64,000 nucleotides of DNA from Sipunculus nudus (taxonomy: Eukaryota; Annelida; Sipuncula; Golfingiida; Sipunculidae), in NCBI GenBank assembly GCA_026874595.1, contig CM049311.1, forward strand, positions 10,757,676 through 10,821,675. The letters run 5' to 3'. Positions 34,123-47,286 of this stretch are shown in pieces. A model generated the notes under the pieces. It was not told where the DNA came from. It searched no databases and was given only the letters and a program-made list of their open reading frames with translations. The stretch's first letter is position 1. The number at the start of each line of letters is the position of its first letter. The position numbers and the translations under genes are program-made.

Positions 34123-34375
34123 ATGCCGTTTGGATGTGTTACGGTAACCCATGTTATTGATTTCTACTTGTGTCATTCGTCGGCTCAACATCCACATTGT
34201 TGGGTCAAAGATATCAGCCTGGTTGAGCACGTCTGTCCCGGTTGTTTCCAGTTCACTGACGTCACGGAAACCCCCGGCAGTAGACGACAGTTCACCACTA
34301 CACGTTATCTAGTACATAACAAGACGTTTATCAACGCACTGAGCCAGGGTTGCTATGACAGTCATAACGAAACGG
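34123..34375 (+). CDS. Unassigned Cys-rich exon
   Basis: An open stretch from ATG 34123 (preceded in frame by TAA) runs to a good donor, ACGG/GTAAGTAT, at 34375/34376. The product has six cysteines in about 84 residues, including VCPGC and GCY, and NxT sites (NKT, NET), as in secreted or extracellular proteins. It may be a first coding exon, or the true acceptor may be the AG near 34216-34223 after a pyrimidine-rich run. There is no clear signal peptide. I do not recognise the family. Whether it joins the exon at 28830-29006 cannot be decided, since the joint is not testable by eye. Confidence 0.45.
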
Positions 34376-34669
34376 GTAAGTATAAGAATGTTTCTTTCAT
34401 TTCTTTGACAGCCCAGTGCGACATAAATCGATACATATCAAAGACTCAATATCCTGTAGTCTGTGGGCTATAATTTTGCCAAATTTTGTTTTCTTTTATT
34501 GATCAATGTAAAGTGAATTGATACCTGCGGGGACGTTTGGGTAATAATTGGCTTGACATTCCGCTTCATTCATATATTTTGCACAAAGGCATTGAAATAC
34601 ATGTACAATACACAGGTGTCTAAGCATGTTCGAGCTTCTCTCTCCCTCTCTTTCTCTCTTTCTCTCTCT

Positions 34670-34671
<2 letters not shown>

Positions 34672-34708
<37 letters not shown>
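34672..34708. repeat. CT-rich then (TA)n microsatellite
   Basis: 'ctctctccctctctttctct' is followed by about 17 TA units. Confidence 0.95.
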
Positions 34709-34711
<3 letters not shown>

Positions 34712-35039
34712 AAATGTTGCTGACACACCTAATCGACAACGTTATTACCTACTCCGGCACAGGACTGGCAAAAATATTGGCATCTGTCCGTCCACCCTTC
34801 CAAAAATGTGTCACAATCGGCTCCTCGGAGTTTTGACAAAATATTTGCATGGTAAATCAAAGGGGGGGGGGGGTAATCTAAGGGGCATCAGCTAAGTTTA
34901 TTTTGTAGATATTGTAGCACTGTGGCTACCTGTTTCCCAGCCGTTTGCTAAAATACAGGCATTTTGTCACATATGCATAAGAGATCTGAGACCCTTCGAC
35001 CGATCTTTCCGAAACCAAGCATAATTATTGGGTCACATA

Positions 35040-36010
35040 TGAACTGATGCCTTAAGAAGACTGGAAGCGCCACCTGCAATCCTTTTCGTGCAGTATGAAT
35101 CTTGGTGTCTTTGTGGTAACAGCCCATATCTCAGGGGTGGTTCAATGTTTTGGGTTGAAATTGTGCATATCCATAGACCTTGAAATTGTGCATGTCCATA
35201 GATCTTGGATACCGGCATCTCGTACTCATGCCTGGTGGCGCCATCTGTAATCGTTTTTGCGTGGCATCCACACATGTTTAGGTGAGAATCACTCATATCT
35301 CAGGAGTGGTTTAATTTCCTGGTCTAAAACTTTGCATGTCCATCATTATAGCGTTTTCTGTTGGACCAGACAGGTGGCGCCACCTACCTACCTGTTTTCG
35401 TTGAATAAATAAATGCCCTTTTCTCGGGACTGATTTGCCGTATTGGCCTGCAATATTGCATGTCTATAGATCTTGGGTACCTACATCTCGTATTCAAGAC
35501 TGGTGGCGCCATCTGTTCGAGTAGCGACCATCTGTGCGCCTTAGGAAATGGTTCAGCATGAAATGTTGCATGTTTGTTCGTCTTCGATAGCTTTGTTGTA
35601 GACCAGACAGGTTGCACCACCTGCCGTTACGCTTTTGTAGAATAAATTGATGCGCTCAGTAGTGGTTTGGTGTCTCGGTCTGAAATGTTGCATGGTCTCC
35701 GTCTTGGGTAGATTTCTCATTCACGAGACTAGTGGCACCACCTGCAATCACATAATTGTAGAATACGTTCATGCATTTATCTCAGGACTAGTTTAATTTA
35801 TAATTTTGAAATTTCACTTGTCCACAGATTTTGGGTTCCTTCATCTGATACACAAGCCTAGTGGCGCAACTTACAATCAGTTTTACATAGCGAAGATCCA
35901 TCATAGACCAGACAGTTGGTGCCACCTACCGTTTCTTTTTCATAGAATATTTTGCCTTTTTCTTAGGAGTGGTTTGATGTATTCAACTGAAAATTCAATC
36001 AATTTTATCT
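35040..36010. repeat. ~130-bp tandem array with GGTGGCGCCACC cores
   Basis: The core 'ctggtggcgccacctgcaat' or variants recurs near 35065, 35230, 35370, 35500, 35610, 35738, 35860 and 35907. It alternates with 'tgcatgtccatagatcttgg' and 'tatctcaggagtggtttaat'. GGTGGCGCCACC is a perfect palindrome in the best copies. No coding frame is maintained. Related 'gactggtggcgccacc' words occur inside R1 copies (about 200 and 48220), linking the two families. Confidence 0.8.
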
Positions 36011-36107
36011 GATATCCATCAATAGGTCTGTTTTTTGAGATTATTGCGCATATCTCAAAGGCTTATCAATGTATAAACCTGTAACTTATGAAGTTTATTT
36101 ATCTTGG

Positions 36108-36370
36108 ACTAGCTGATAAACCCGGTATACCGGGCTTTTTACCGCGGTTTGGAAGATATATTTACTGAGATATTGAATGTTGGCTTTTTTTTTATAAAAG
36201 TTAAAAGAAAATATAGATATTTAGTGGGATACTCTCGGAATACGATATATGTACAAATAATTTTACAGTTATTTTGTGGCGCTGTACTCGTGGAAAAAAT
36301 CATACCCCGGTATGTTTACCTTGAAGATCTGGTCAGTGATGGTTTACATTGCGAACCGGAATGAGACGCG
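36108..36370. mobile_element. Possible end of a dispersed element (ACTAGCTGATAAACCCGG)
   Basis: A perfect 14-base palindrome CCCGGTATACCGGG lies at 36119-36132, inside 'ctagctgataaacccggtat'. This resembles the 5' start of widely dispersed invertebrate repeats. The right boundary is not found. Confidence 0.35.
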
Positions 36371-36520
36371 GGCGCATACAGTGTTTCGTTGATATGTGAC
36401 TGGTTTCTATCGTTGGACGTATAAATAGGTTGATGTGAGCTCAGAACACATGAAAGATTAATTAAACGTACTTTCAAACAACTCTTACTGAATGCGTAAA
36501 GTTTATGTAATATCTTGGGG

Positions 36521-36524
36521 GGGG

Positions 36525-36570
<46 letters not shown>
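36521..36570. repeat. (TA)n with (TTTA)n tail
   Basis: TA units are followed by TTTA units to about 36590. Confidence 0.93.
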
Positions 36571-36572
<2 letters not shown>

Positions 36573-36916
36573 TTATTTATTTATTTATATAAACTGTCCA
36601 TTTTATAGAGGTGCCCACATTTCTGGAGGTAATACCTGCCGCATTCAGTGCTGCCACCTACAATGAAATATTAAGAGTGCTCCATTAACTAGATGCATGT
36701 ATTCTCTCCCTGTTTTTATACGCAAAGGTTGATTTACGTTTATAAAATAAAACTGTGCAAAACCTTTATATTTCAGTTTTAGGTTGACATATTTGTTATC
36801 GGCATTTGTCCAATGGAGAATCCCATACACTCGACATGTGTGTGTTGCTTCAGTATGGACGATGGTGACATTGAAAAAAGCATGATGCGGTTCCTTCAAA
36901 GAATGTCAAAATACCA

Positions 36917-36917
<1 letters not shown>

Positions 36918-36967
<50 letters not shown>
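36918..36967. repeat. (TA)n microsatellite
   Basis: About 24 TA units. Confidence 0.96.
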
Positions 36968-36972
<5 letters not shown>

Positions 36973-37589
36973 TGGAATACCTGACATATAATCGAATAGT
37001 AGCTTCTGATTATATTCCTCGTATGATAAAATGAATTATAATGTTATATAATATACGGTAATATAACTTAATATTTCAACGATTTTTCTGACATATATAT
37101 GAGTTAAGATATATTTTTAGTTTTAAGATATATAGTTTGTCTAGCATTTGGGTTATCAGGTATCCTGAAGTACTTTCTGATAGCTTTGCTTATTAGTTAT
37201 GTGCACCTGCTGACGTAAGACATCGCTTATGTTTTGCTGGTTGTATTACATTATTATGGGAAGTCCATCGACTGCGAGCCCTCAACGTTAACTTAGATTA
37301 ATTTCATCCTTTTTTAAATTTCACATATAAAATAATCTCGCTAGACACGACTTCGCCCACAGAGATAATCATAAAGAATTTATGGAGTAGTTCAGCGTGG
37401 ATGGCAGATTCATAACAAATCAAGTAAGGATAGAATAGAGAAATCCATATTAATCCAGGTAATGAATAATTTACAGGAATATAAGAAAAGAAAGAAAATC
37501 AGAAGGAGTATTTATATTATACGGCGGCGTCTACAGCTGTCACTAGTACTCTGACACACTGATGCTCTTGGTATTTTGCTTGCCGGGAT

Positions 37590-40290
37590 TAAAGATTTCG
37601 GCAAGTATGTTGGTCAGTTGCGTATGTCTGTTTGTATGTTAGTCTGTTTGTCTGCACTCTAAAGGCCGCAATTTAGCGGCATTTGCCCTGAATCTTATTC
37701 AGTTGATAGAAAATCGTCCTAAACAGAAGCCTATTATTTTGGGGCATAATCGGTCAAAGGTCAAAGACAGGGTCATCCACACCCCTCATTATGAGTTTTT
37801 ACTTTTTAACTTTGGCCAGAACGATCGTACCCACATAAATTTTATCTCATCTTATTCTTCATTAAAGTATCTTTCTCATGGAGACAAAATTGTATCATTC
37901 TGTGGTTACAATGGTTATGCATTTTTGAGATAAAATTATGCAATTTAAAAATGTTTAGTCTTATTTTTGAACTTTGGTCAGATTTTAGGGAAGAGAGGAG
38001 TTGATTTTGGCATAATGTAGACTGTAATTAGAAGTACACGCGTTTTTTATATGTTTTAAAAATGGCAAAAAGGGGGCACTGTACAAGATATTTCAGATAT
38101 TTCATTAGGGATGCCCTAAAGGCTCAAGTTGTAAAGTAATTACATGTTAAACAGGAATATCTCAGAACAAATTTTTCATGTTTTGAATAAAGCCACCAGG
38201 GGGCGCTGCAGCTTAAACACTTCAAATTATGATTTTTTCCCAATAGATTCAAAACTATAAACAATATTACAACTTTTAATACAAAATCAGAAACTACAAT
38301 TAATGAGCCTATTCCTGGGTACACTTGACCTCATTCTGCGGTTACCATGGTGACCTATTTAAAGTATAGTTCTTGGCATATTTACTTTAGCTTTTGTAAA
38401 TGTGTCATTTTTAAGGCTAGAGGGGTGTAGTTTTTCGCAAAACGTAGTTTTGTCAGTGTTACCAGATTATAGTTCAAGTTTCGCTAAATGACCAAGAGGG
38501 GTCGCTGCAGGAGAATTTCGCTAGATCTCGCTTGATGACGCGTTGCATTTCAAAATTTTGCAGAAATCCTTTTTAAACTGATAAATTAGTATTTTTACTT
38601 ACAGTAATATCTCAAAACAAATTTTTCATTTTTGCATATTACCACAAGGGGGCGCTGCACACAACACACTAGGATATATCAATATTGCCATATCTCAAAA
38701 GCTATTAATAATATTAAATTTTTAATTGCTGCATCTGAAACTACACAATGGCCGTATTCCTGTGGAGATTTTTAAACATATTATGCCATAATCATGTTGA
38801 CCTTATTTAGGGTAAAACTTATGGAAAAACTTGGAAATATTCCGATATATCTATCTCTTGCGCAGGCCCCAGTTTCCTACAAATGCTCTGAAACTTATAC
38901 CGCTGGTAAATATCTATTACCATCAGACCCATTTGTGTTTTGTCAAGACCGGTCAAAGGGCAAATGTTAAGGTCATTAACACGTCCCGATTTCTTATTTT
39001 CTTCATAGTTTGGACATAAATGGTCGCCTACACAAAAACCGTGGCTAATTTTACTCTACCGTCCATTCTTCATTATATATAAGAATAATCTTTCCCTTAC
39101 ATATTTTTTTCTGTACGTCCGTCTGTCTTTCTCTCTCAATTTCCGGCAAGCGCTCGTTCTATGGTCGTCTAGTCTGTTTGTCTGTCTGTTTTTCTATCTG
39201 TCTGTTTGTATGTTTGTCCGCACTCTCCTGGCCACGATTTTGCATCAATCAACCTGAAACTTACAGGGATGATGGCTAAATTAAATTTCTAGGTGCCCTT
39301 TTTGGTCAATATAGATCAAAGGTCAAGGTCAACGAAAAACCACGAAACCTTTTTTTCGTCATAACTTAGTCAAAAATGGTCGTATCTACCTCATCCCTAC
39401 TTCATTGTGTTCGTCATTCCTTGGTCTTTTTTTTAATATGTAGATGACCGAAATCTGCAACTCATGTTTCGGTAAATCTCATGATATTTGAAAATAAAGG
39501 GTCTTATATTTCTAACTTTTCAGTTTTAATGGTACAGAGGTATAGTTTTTTTTGCATTAAGTAGATTTCAATTAGCACTACTAGACTTTATTAAAAGTCT
39601 CGCAATATCTCGCATAATTTCTCATCAAACGAGACCTTTCGAGGTATTACTTGTTGATAAACTAGACGTTACAAGTATGCAAGAATCGTCTTGAAACTTA
39701 TATATATATTATGTCCTACATTAACATCACGAAATTGTTCTTCAGTTTGGAATATGGCCGCTAGGGGGCGCTGCACAATGAACACCACAACATATCATTT
39801 TTGACCATAACTCAAATACTATAAATTTTATCTACATAAGCTAAAGTTCATTCCGTTCCTCTAAATCTTTTCCATACGATTATTTATTCATCTGTTATCT
39901 CAGATGTGTCACTAAGTCACTTTGTCTGTCTGTCTGTCATTTTTCATTAATTTTCCCTTCTTGCTGCTTCATGCGTCTTACATATAACATTCTACAGGCC
40001 ACAGTTTAGCAGGTATCACATTGTAACTTACATATTTTGTATAGCGAAACATATTCTTAAAGCCGTATGTGTATTATTCAAATAGATCAAAGGTCAAAGT
40101 CCTTGAAAAAATCTCGAAATCGTTATTTGCTATTTTCTTCGTCAAAAATGTTCATAACCATCTAAGTGTTTTTCTAATCAGTTATAGTTACAACCTCTTG
40201 TTTTCCTTAAGAACATAGGATAACTTCCACCTCAAAAACTATGTCCCTTTATTTCTATTTCCGGCAAGTATTTGCCCTATGGGCGTCTGG
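37590..40290. repeat. Complex repeat block: TTTCCGGCAAG modules with GGGGGCGCTGCA cores
   Basis: Modules start near 37597 ('ttcggcaagtatgttgg'), 39139 ('tttccggcaagcgctcg') and 40257 ('tttccggcaagtatttgc'). Each is followed by a 'gtctgtttgtctg' stretch and then 'atcaaaggtcaaggtca'. Cores 'agggggcgctgcac' recur at about 38207, 38498, 38647 and 39764. No gene is visible. It is probably a dispersed element with internal tandem units that has itself been repeated. Confidence 0.65.
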
Positions 40291-41039
40291 TTTTACATAT
40301 CAGTGATATTTCTGTGTACGTCGAATGGGTCGTCAGAGACTAGTAATCGCCTGCTCACACGCTATGCTAACACGCTGTTCAGCCTCCAATATTTAACCTT
40401 CACCCTGGACCAATGCATATTAATATTCACTCACCTTGGAGGCCTTTTAGAAAAGCTATGGCTTGACTGATGTACACACGAGAGGCAACTGTTCATCATT
40501 ATTCCTTGTACCATATATTGGAAAGGGCCATGTCACTTTAGTGCTCAGATAAGATTCAGTTGGATCCAGCAATATAAAGGCGGTGCAAGCAGTAGTAGTA
40601 CAAGGAACAAAAAGCCGCAAGCAAGAACGCACGTGCACACATACACAGACTCTCACATACGGAACACCTCACATACACATATGCACGCCGGGTGAACATG
40701 CACGCACACAAAACATACTTCAACCAAATCCCAATACAAAGAGTGCAAGCACACGAGAAGTTATATCCTCATGTGGCTACCGCTTGGTGTTGACAGCTAC
40801 CATTTCTTAAATTCCTTATTATATATGTGAAGCAATAATTAGTTCATGAGCCATAAGTTGACCAGCCGTATGAGTTTAGAAATAATTTCTCGGTTGTGTT
40901 CATCGGGTTGTCGTCATGTGGCATACCTCTTTTCCCGGCGTATTACGCTTTATCAGGATAAATGTCACACCATAAATCATGTCACATTACAGCACATGAT
41001 ACAATAATGTTAAACACCTCATAAAAATATTATGGTCTT

Positions 41040-41290
41040 GAGGTAGAGGACAGGATTAACAGCCGGACGATCGTGAGTTCAAATCTTACCGGAGCGGTGA
41101 GCTTTTACGTTTGACCTGAAAGCTGCCGGCTTATGGGAATGGCTGTCACTCACAAAACCCTTTCGGAGGTTCCTTCGTGGTATGACCCCACAATTGGGAC
41201 GTTTCCACAACCAAGTCCCGCAGGTGATGTAGTCACCGGGCCGGATTGACACCTGAATATTAAAGAGAGGAAGCGTATGAGGATTCGAAT
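41040..41290 (+). mobile_element. tRNA-derived SINE, copy 1
   Basis: It has a B-box-like 'gttcaaatc' at 41077-41085 within 'gatcgtgagttcaaatctta', a weak A-box side 'gaggtagagga', and a body ending 'gatgtagtcaccgggccgga'. Head and body both match 52363-52632. A T-stem-like pairing GTGAG/CTTAC flanks the B box. The head is too degenerate to be a working tRNA gene. Confidence 0.7.
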
Positions 41291-41706
41291 TATCGGAGTG
41301 TAAGCATAAAATAAAGGTATAAGTAGGTTATTAGTTAGCACATTGGAAATTTCAGTAAGCCACGTCACACATGCATCCCCTCGATCTTTTTAACATTAGG
41401 ATCATAAAGTTTTATTTACATATATTAAATTATATTCCAGTGTTATGCGATAACCCAATATATGTTATAATAATAGTGTAACAGTGTTTTTTTCTATGTT
41501 ATGCAACCATACCGAAGATCATGCTTAATTTTAATAATGAACCAGAAAACAGAATTCATTAAAAATAACGACACCCATTCACACCCAAGAAGCAAAGTTT
41601 ACAATATATACAACAATTACTCCTCCAAAGGTGCATAGCTAGCTCGAGGTCGAAATTAAACTAGTTAATATACCCCAGACCAGACGCAAATGGATTATTT
41701 TGAGTG

Positions 41707-42589
41707 TGTTACGGAGCCTAATAACATCAGATCACGTAGTCGTGACGATCATAAATTTTGTTACGGAGATAAATAAAAATCAGATTCTATAACACTAGGC
41801 AGCGTGAAATGTCTAGGGGAATGAATAAAGAAGTCAGTGATTTATTGTTAACAAATAATTATAAATAATTCTTACTACAACCCTAACATAACAATATATT
41901 AAATCAATACGATTACACAATATAACAACAGTATAATAGTAAATCAATACAATTACAGATTATAATAATTAAAGTGTACAGTACCAAAGTGTCCGGATCC
42001 TAGGCTTTGATTCTGGAAACCACCACTGTCACAGCACAAAAAGTCCTTTAAAACATATAATCGAGATGAACAGTTCACGTAAATCTTCTCAGAGAATAAT
42101 AGCCCAATGTAATCCCGAAATCAATCTGTTGTAATCCAAAAGTGAAGTTCTGGTAATAGTCCTAAAGGCAAACTAAAGACTGTAAATTCTACAATTATCG
42201 GAAAGGCCCACAAACTGACTCACACTCTTCCGTGTCCGCTGGAATATTTCTCTCTCCTCCCTGGGCTCTAAACACAGCCCCTAATTTATAGCTTTTCACC
42301 CCAAAGCCTAGAAAATTCTATTTTACGAACAATCCAAGGAACATAACAATACATAATACACTCGCGCCCAAAGAACAATACAAGAGACGCGCTCATAGAG
42401 CGCGAACAGCCTAGAAAATTCCAGATTAGTACGAGCGCTGTGTCTTTAAATGCCAGGGTTCACCCAGTACGTTTTACACCGAGCGCTGTGTCTCTACACG
42501 CCATCGCAATTGACGCCCAGGGCATGAGCTTAACACGAAAACAGAATGCCAACAGCGCACAATAAAAGAGACACCTGTAACCTGTGAAA
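41707..42589. mobile_element. Dispersed element R2 (GTTACGG/CCTGTAAC ends), copy 2
   Basis: Full-length partner of 19497-20285, starting 'tgttacggagcctaataac' and ending 'acacctgtaacctgtgaaac'. Here it is not flanked by (TA)n. No coding frame is conserved between the copies. Solo LTR versus non-autonomous DNA transposon is unresolved. Confidence 0.72.
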
Positions 42590-42911
42590 CACTTATTCTT
42601 TGGAATCAATGAAATTGTCTGGTAGGACACAAACTGGAAATAATTTACATATCAACGAATACAAATAGACCTGCCCAAGGGGAACCTATTGTATTCAATA
42701 CTTTACGATTTAAACCGCATGATGTCATGTTATCTGCGGATACAAGCCAAGTAGCTTGATCTGTCTACGGTTTTATGGTAACAGAGGGCCGTACATGCCT
42801 TTGTGGGTCGTGAACATTGACCTCATTGAGCTGTCCTGAATCTCGTGTCACGTAACGTCCCCTTTTTCGTACACTCTCTTTACCTACCCTGACCAGTTCA
42901 AAGAGTTTTCA

Positions 42912-43106
42912 GAAGCGGACCCGGGGGGTGGGGGGGGGGGGGTCCAGGGGGTGCGGCCCCACCCCTTTCCTTTTTCAGCCGCTGGAACTTGGAGTTTCAG
43001 ACCAAAATTTTGCGGCCTGCGGACTTGGGGACCTTTTTAGGGTTTGTCAGTAGTCCTCCTTGGTTAGACCCCCCTCTCCGTTTTCCTTAATCCTGGATCC
43101 GCCCCT
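42912..43106. mobile_element. MITE with GCGGATCCAGG inverted ends, full copy
   Basis: It starts 'agaagcggacccgggggg' and ends 'aatcctggatccgcccct', with the same internal 'ggacctttttagggttt' and 'gtcctccttggtta' words as 9769-9966. Confidence 0.8.
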
Positions 43107-43545
43107 GGGTTTATTTGTAATGTCTGTATTGTATCCTTGGGGGCCGGGCGTTATGTGTAGGCATGATTGACATATCTGATGTCCTCGAGTTACCGCCATA
43201 TCAACAGTCAGTGCATATGCGTGTCTCGATGAACAAAGAATAGTGAAACACTAGAAAATAATTTTATACATACTCATAAGAGAACTAAGACTCGGCCTCT
43301 AGCTGAAACACAGTTGTTGTTACAAACATAACATAGGGAATTAAAGGTTCAAAGTTCAAATGGAAGTATGAGAGGAAGGTGCATGGCAACAAGTGACTGT
43401 ATGATAAAACCCGCCCATCGAGTTCTTGTTATTCATTAACCCTGTATGGCATTAATAGTGACGACATTACTGTTATAATAGTCATCTAAATAATACATAA
43501 GTATTTCGGTTTAGTTCTTTTGTATTTCATTTCAGAATAATTAAA

Positions 43546-43566
43546 AGCAGCTGGAAAATAGCTGCT
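43546..43566 (+). promoter_or_regulatory. Conserved hairpin/E-box in the leader of transporter gene A
   Basis: AGCAGCT and AGCTGCT form a 7-bp stem with a 7-base loop, about 60 bases before the ATG, and include an E-box CAGCTG. The same structure exists in copy B at about 58139-58159. An acceptor-like 'ttttgtatttcatttcag' ends at 43535 (58128 in B), suggesting a non-coding first exon further upstream. The role is inferred only. Confidence 0.35.
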
Positions 43567-43617
43567 CTGACTTGCAGCATACAAATCAGAAATTAAAATT
43601 TCCGACACCTCGACAAG

Positions 43618-43935
43618 ATGAAGATATCACGTGACCTGACGGGTGTGCTGTACATTATTGGCGGGATCGGGATAACTTTTACTGCCAACAGCAGCCCCGG
43701 TACCTTAGTATTTGAACAGCTGTTACAGAAGTATGGAAGTTCGAGGGCTGCAACAGCATGGGTCTTCTCCTTGAACAGCATGTTTGTCTTCTCTATGGGT
43801 AAGATGTTCATTTGGCTTCTGTCTATCTTTCCTTTAACTTTTTCATTTTTTCATAATTAATCATGAAATATATGATCATAAATAATAATAATAATAAATA
43901 ATAATGATAATTATAATAATTGTAATTATGATAAA

Positions 43936-43974
<39 letters not shown>

Positions 43975-46900
43975 TTTTTATTATTTTTATTTTTATAAAT
44001 AATAATAATATTTCGTCTCATTCACATAACGATAATTCAACAGTTATCAACTGTTATCAAAAGCGTTTCACAAAGTAAGAGTAAAAGTTGGTAAAATCAT
44101 TATTAAGAGCACCATCACAAAATTCGTAAAAGTGTTACGAAATCCCTGTTAAACCCTTGGATTTGTTGCATAAAGGTGACTGAAGTCATGTTGGTGACCT
44201 GAGCCCAGGGCAATATTTATATCACAATGGTAACCATTATAACGTCACAATTATAACATATGTGTTGAGGTCTTTTACTGGGCCCAAGATCGGAAATTGT
44301 TATTAAAACAGACCCCTGGTTTATAGAACTATCAAAAGCTGATAAGTTTTAAAATTTCGTTTAAAAGAAGTTAATGATGGTTAAACTCTGAGTGAATGTG
44401 GAAGTCCAGTCCATAAGTGGGGCAGACTCTCGAATTATTCATATCATTTCCTGTCTTAGGAACTACTGAAGCCGTTGTTCAGATGATCTAAGCAACACAG
44501 GACAATATAACGAGTTTGTATAGAATGTGAACATGTTTGTATTATGTTCGCCTCAAAATAACAATAGTGTATGGCTTCAAGAAGCTTTTGATATGTTTCT
44601 GTGATGACTTTATTTATCGAGAAGAAGAGAATATTTACCAGTTTTACCTTCCACTTTTATTCATTATTACCTCTTTGTTTCTTCAGCTTGTCTGCCAGCC
44701 ATGCTCACCAAGAGGTTCAGTTTTAGGACAATCATTGTGACTGGCGGGATTTTCAGGTTTACCGGAATTCTTCTGTCGGCCTTCATGCCAAGTCTCGCCT
44801 ATATCTACGTATCCTACGGCATTATAGCGGGTAATTATGTATAAATGATATGGAAAATGTAGATAGATGGCCTTGAAAGAAAAAAATAAAAACATGCGCT
44901 TATTTACGTCGCAGATGTTATTAGCTCAGCTAAATGAGTTTCATAAATGGTATAAGGTAATAATAGGTATAGACCTTTCTTTCTTTTCACTAGCATAGCC
45001 TTAGTGTTGTTGACCTTTGCTTTTTCCGTGTTGGTGACGTAGTCACTATACTAGATTATCAGTAGGGCCTCTTATACCGTTCACATCTGTCGTGTTTTCT
45101 GCTTTTTTTAACGGTAAACGTACCTCTCCAAATTGTTTCTTCCCTAAGATAATTGTTATATCCTGATACAAAAAGATCGACTAGTAACAAGTTGGATATA
45201 TGAAGAAACCTTTCCCACGCGCATGCGCACTGCCGATATAAAATGCTGTTTTCGGGACAAACGAGGCAGGTTCGTAAGTGTTCTCACGTGATCAGATCCT
45301 AGGCAAAGGATCCGTTAAGAAAATCTCGAAATAAAAAAAGAAGTGTTTTACTTTTGAAATTTGAATGCTGAGTGGAGGTGAATGTTTCTTATCTTTATAA
45401 CAGACCCGAACACTTAGTGTCACTCGCCACAGACAAGTTTCTAAAGGTCGGGGAGAAAAAGGTCTATTCTGCAGGCATAATCAGCTATATGGTTCATGAA
45501 ATTCTTATTAATACGAATTTATGAAAATTTCGGATTTAAGAAGTTTTGTATCAACAATACACATCACTCTTTGTAGCATTTGGTGACACCTTGACGTGGG
45601 ATCCTATGTTGATAGCTGTGACACAACACTTTCGCAAGAAAAGAGGCTGGGCGATGTCCGTTTGTGTGTCCGGTGATTCGGTCGGGGGCCTTGTGTTTCC
45701 GCCGCTTGTACAGATGATGTTTGAGTATTACGGCTATTCCGGGACAATGATGGTGATTTCAGCCATTACGCTTCATCTATGTGTGTTCGGGTCCTTATAC
45801 CGACCACGCAGAAAGAATACCGGAAATGACGAAATGAAAACGATATGCACACAGGAAACCAACCAGAAAAATTTGACAGTAATTATTGAGAATAATTCTG
45901 TAGCGGCAACTGTAATTACACCACCGGTTGCAAACAAGGGTATACATTTATCAAATTCTGGCTCAGAAGATTCTAATGGAGTAGTGCATCAAGAAAAATA
46001 CAACGAAGCGACATATGTATCACATGATCGTAAACGAACGTTAATGATCGTAAAAGTGAAGCAATGCTGCTGCTTTTTATGCACGTTTTCTTTCGTTAGT
46101 TTCGCAGTTCTGCAAATAATGGTGCTGATAGGAATGATGATCACAAGAACATTTATAGCAGGCCTAGCTTTAGACCGTGGTGTTACACTGATGCAAGGAT
46201 CATATCTGGTCTCAATAACGGCAGGCATGGAGTTATTCAGCAAACTTTTCGTCGGAAAAATCTACGATTTACGTTTCCTAAGAGATAAACGGTCCTACGT
46301 ATATTCTGTCATAGGAATTATAGTGGGTGTAGCGACTGCCTTGATGCCTCTTAGCAATAGTTTTGCCTCTCTGGCGGTTATTGTGGCTTTCTCTAGTCTA
46401 TTTAATGGATGTTTTAATACCCAATACACAACGGTGCTCGGTGAATTGATCGGCGCCGAACATCTTCCCGAGGGAATGAGCATTATTGGTATTTTCAAAG
46501 GAGTAGGAGCAGTGGTTGGACCGGTCATTACAGGTGTGTTATTCAATTATTATATCTTCCGGATTTACTATTATTTAATCCACAAGTGATCCACAAATTG
46601 GTATATCTTGACATTACTTTTAATTAATTTTAATTGTCTTCACAACGCTTTTTAGAACAGATCCGGTTTTCTATTGCAGTACTATCGGATAAGTTAAGAA
46701 GAGTATTAATTATTGAAAGTATTAACTAAGATTTCTCTGGAAACGTTGGAATATACAAACACGGCTGTAATTGAATCGATGATGAAATATTCAAAAAAAA
46801 AGTTCTTTTAGGTTGGATGTTGAAATGATTTCACGTCCCTTTAACTGTATATTTTTTTTCAGGTATGATGCGAGATATCATGGGGAGCTACGACTACGCG

Positions 46901-47050
46901 TTTTACGGGAGCGGGGCCCTCGTCAGTTTCTTCTCGTTTTTGTTCGCGTGTGTACTCACGTATTCACGATACTGTAAGAAAAATGAGAACACAACGATCG
47001 AAACTGATGAAACTGAATACGAAATGAAAATCACAACAGAGGCAAAATAG
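43618..47050 (+). CDS. SLC16-like (monocarboxylate transporter family) MFS protein, copy A (four exons, 489 aa)
   Basis: Exons are 43618-43798, 44687-44830, 45577-46533 and 46863-47050, with AG/GT borders, all in phase 1, totalling 1470 bases. Hydrophobicity gives about 12 membrane spans, split by a cytosolic loop at about residues 180-275. Family signs are the TM2-TM5 pattern: ETAW-like ATAWVFS after TM1, YVSYGIIA, DPMLIAVTQHF-x-KKR-x-WAM-x-x-x-VSG (the YF-x-K-RR-x-LA-x-G-x-A-x-x-G motif region), then a late AEHLPEGMSIIGIFKGVGAVVGP segment and an acidic tail. The usual TM1 motif (DGGWGW type) is missing; residues 5-15 read RDLTGVLYIIG. Substrate is unknown; SLC16 members carry lactate, pyruvate, aromatic amino acids, thyroid hormone, creatine or others. 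The exon 3 start uses the AG in 'ctctttgtag', because this keeps the frame and aligns with the family. Confidence 0.88.
43880..44010. repeat. (AAT)n-rich tract in intron 1 of copy A
   Basis: AAT trinucleotide runs are followed by a T-rich inverse ('ttttttattatttttatttt'), which can fold back. The tract is shared with copy B. Confidence 0.9.
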
Positions 47051-47286
47051 AGGTGATTCATTGGGCTGAGCTTTCCTAGGTGGTGAAATATCCATCCTAT
47101 TTCGGCCCACACTTTTCCATCTCAGGTCCAAGTGGATCAAGACACTTATCCTGTAACATAAAAGTGTGACCTCGGCCTCAGAACAAATAGATACCATAAA
47201 TACGTAATTCTCGTCTACTTGAAAATATCCTCGATTCTTACGACAGTTGCCGTGAGATGTTTCACGGTACTAGACTCTACTTAGGT

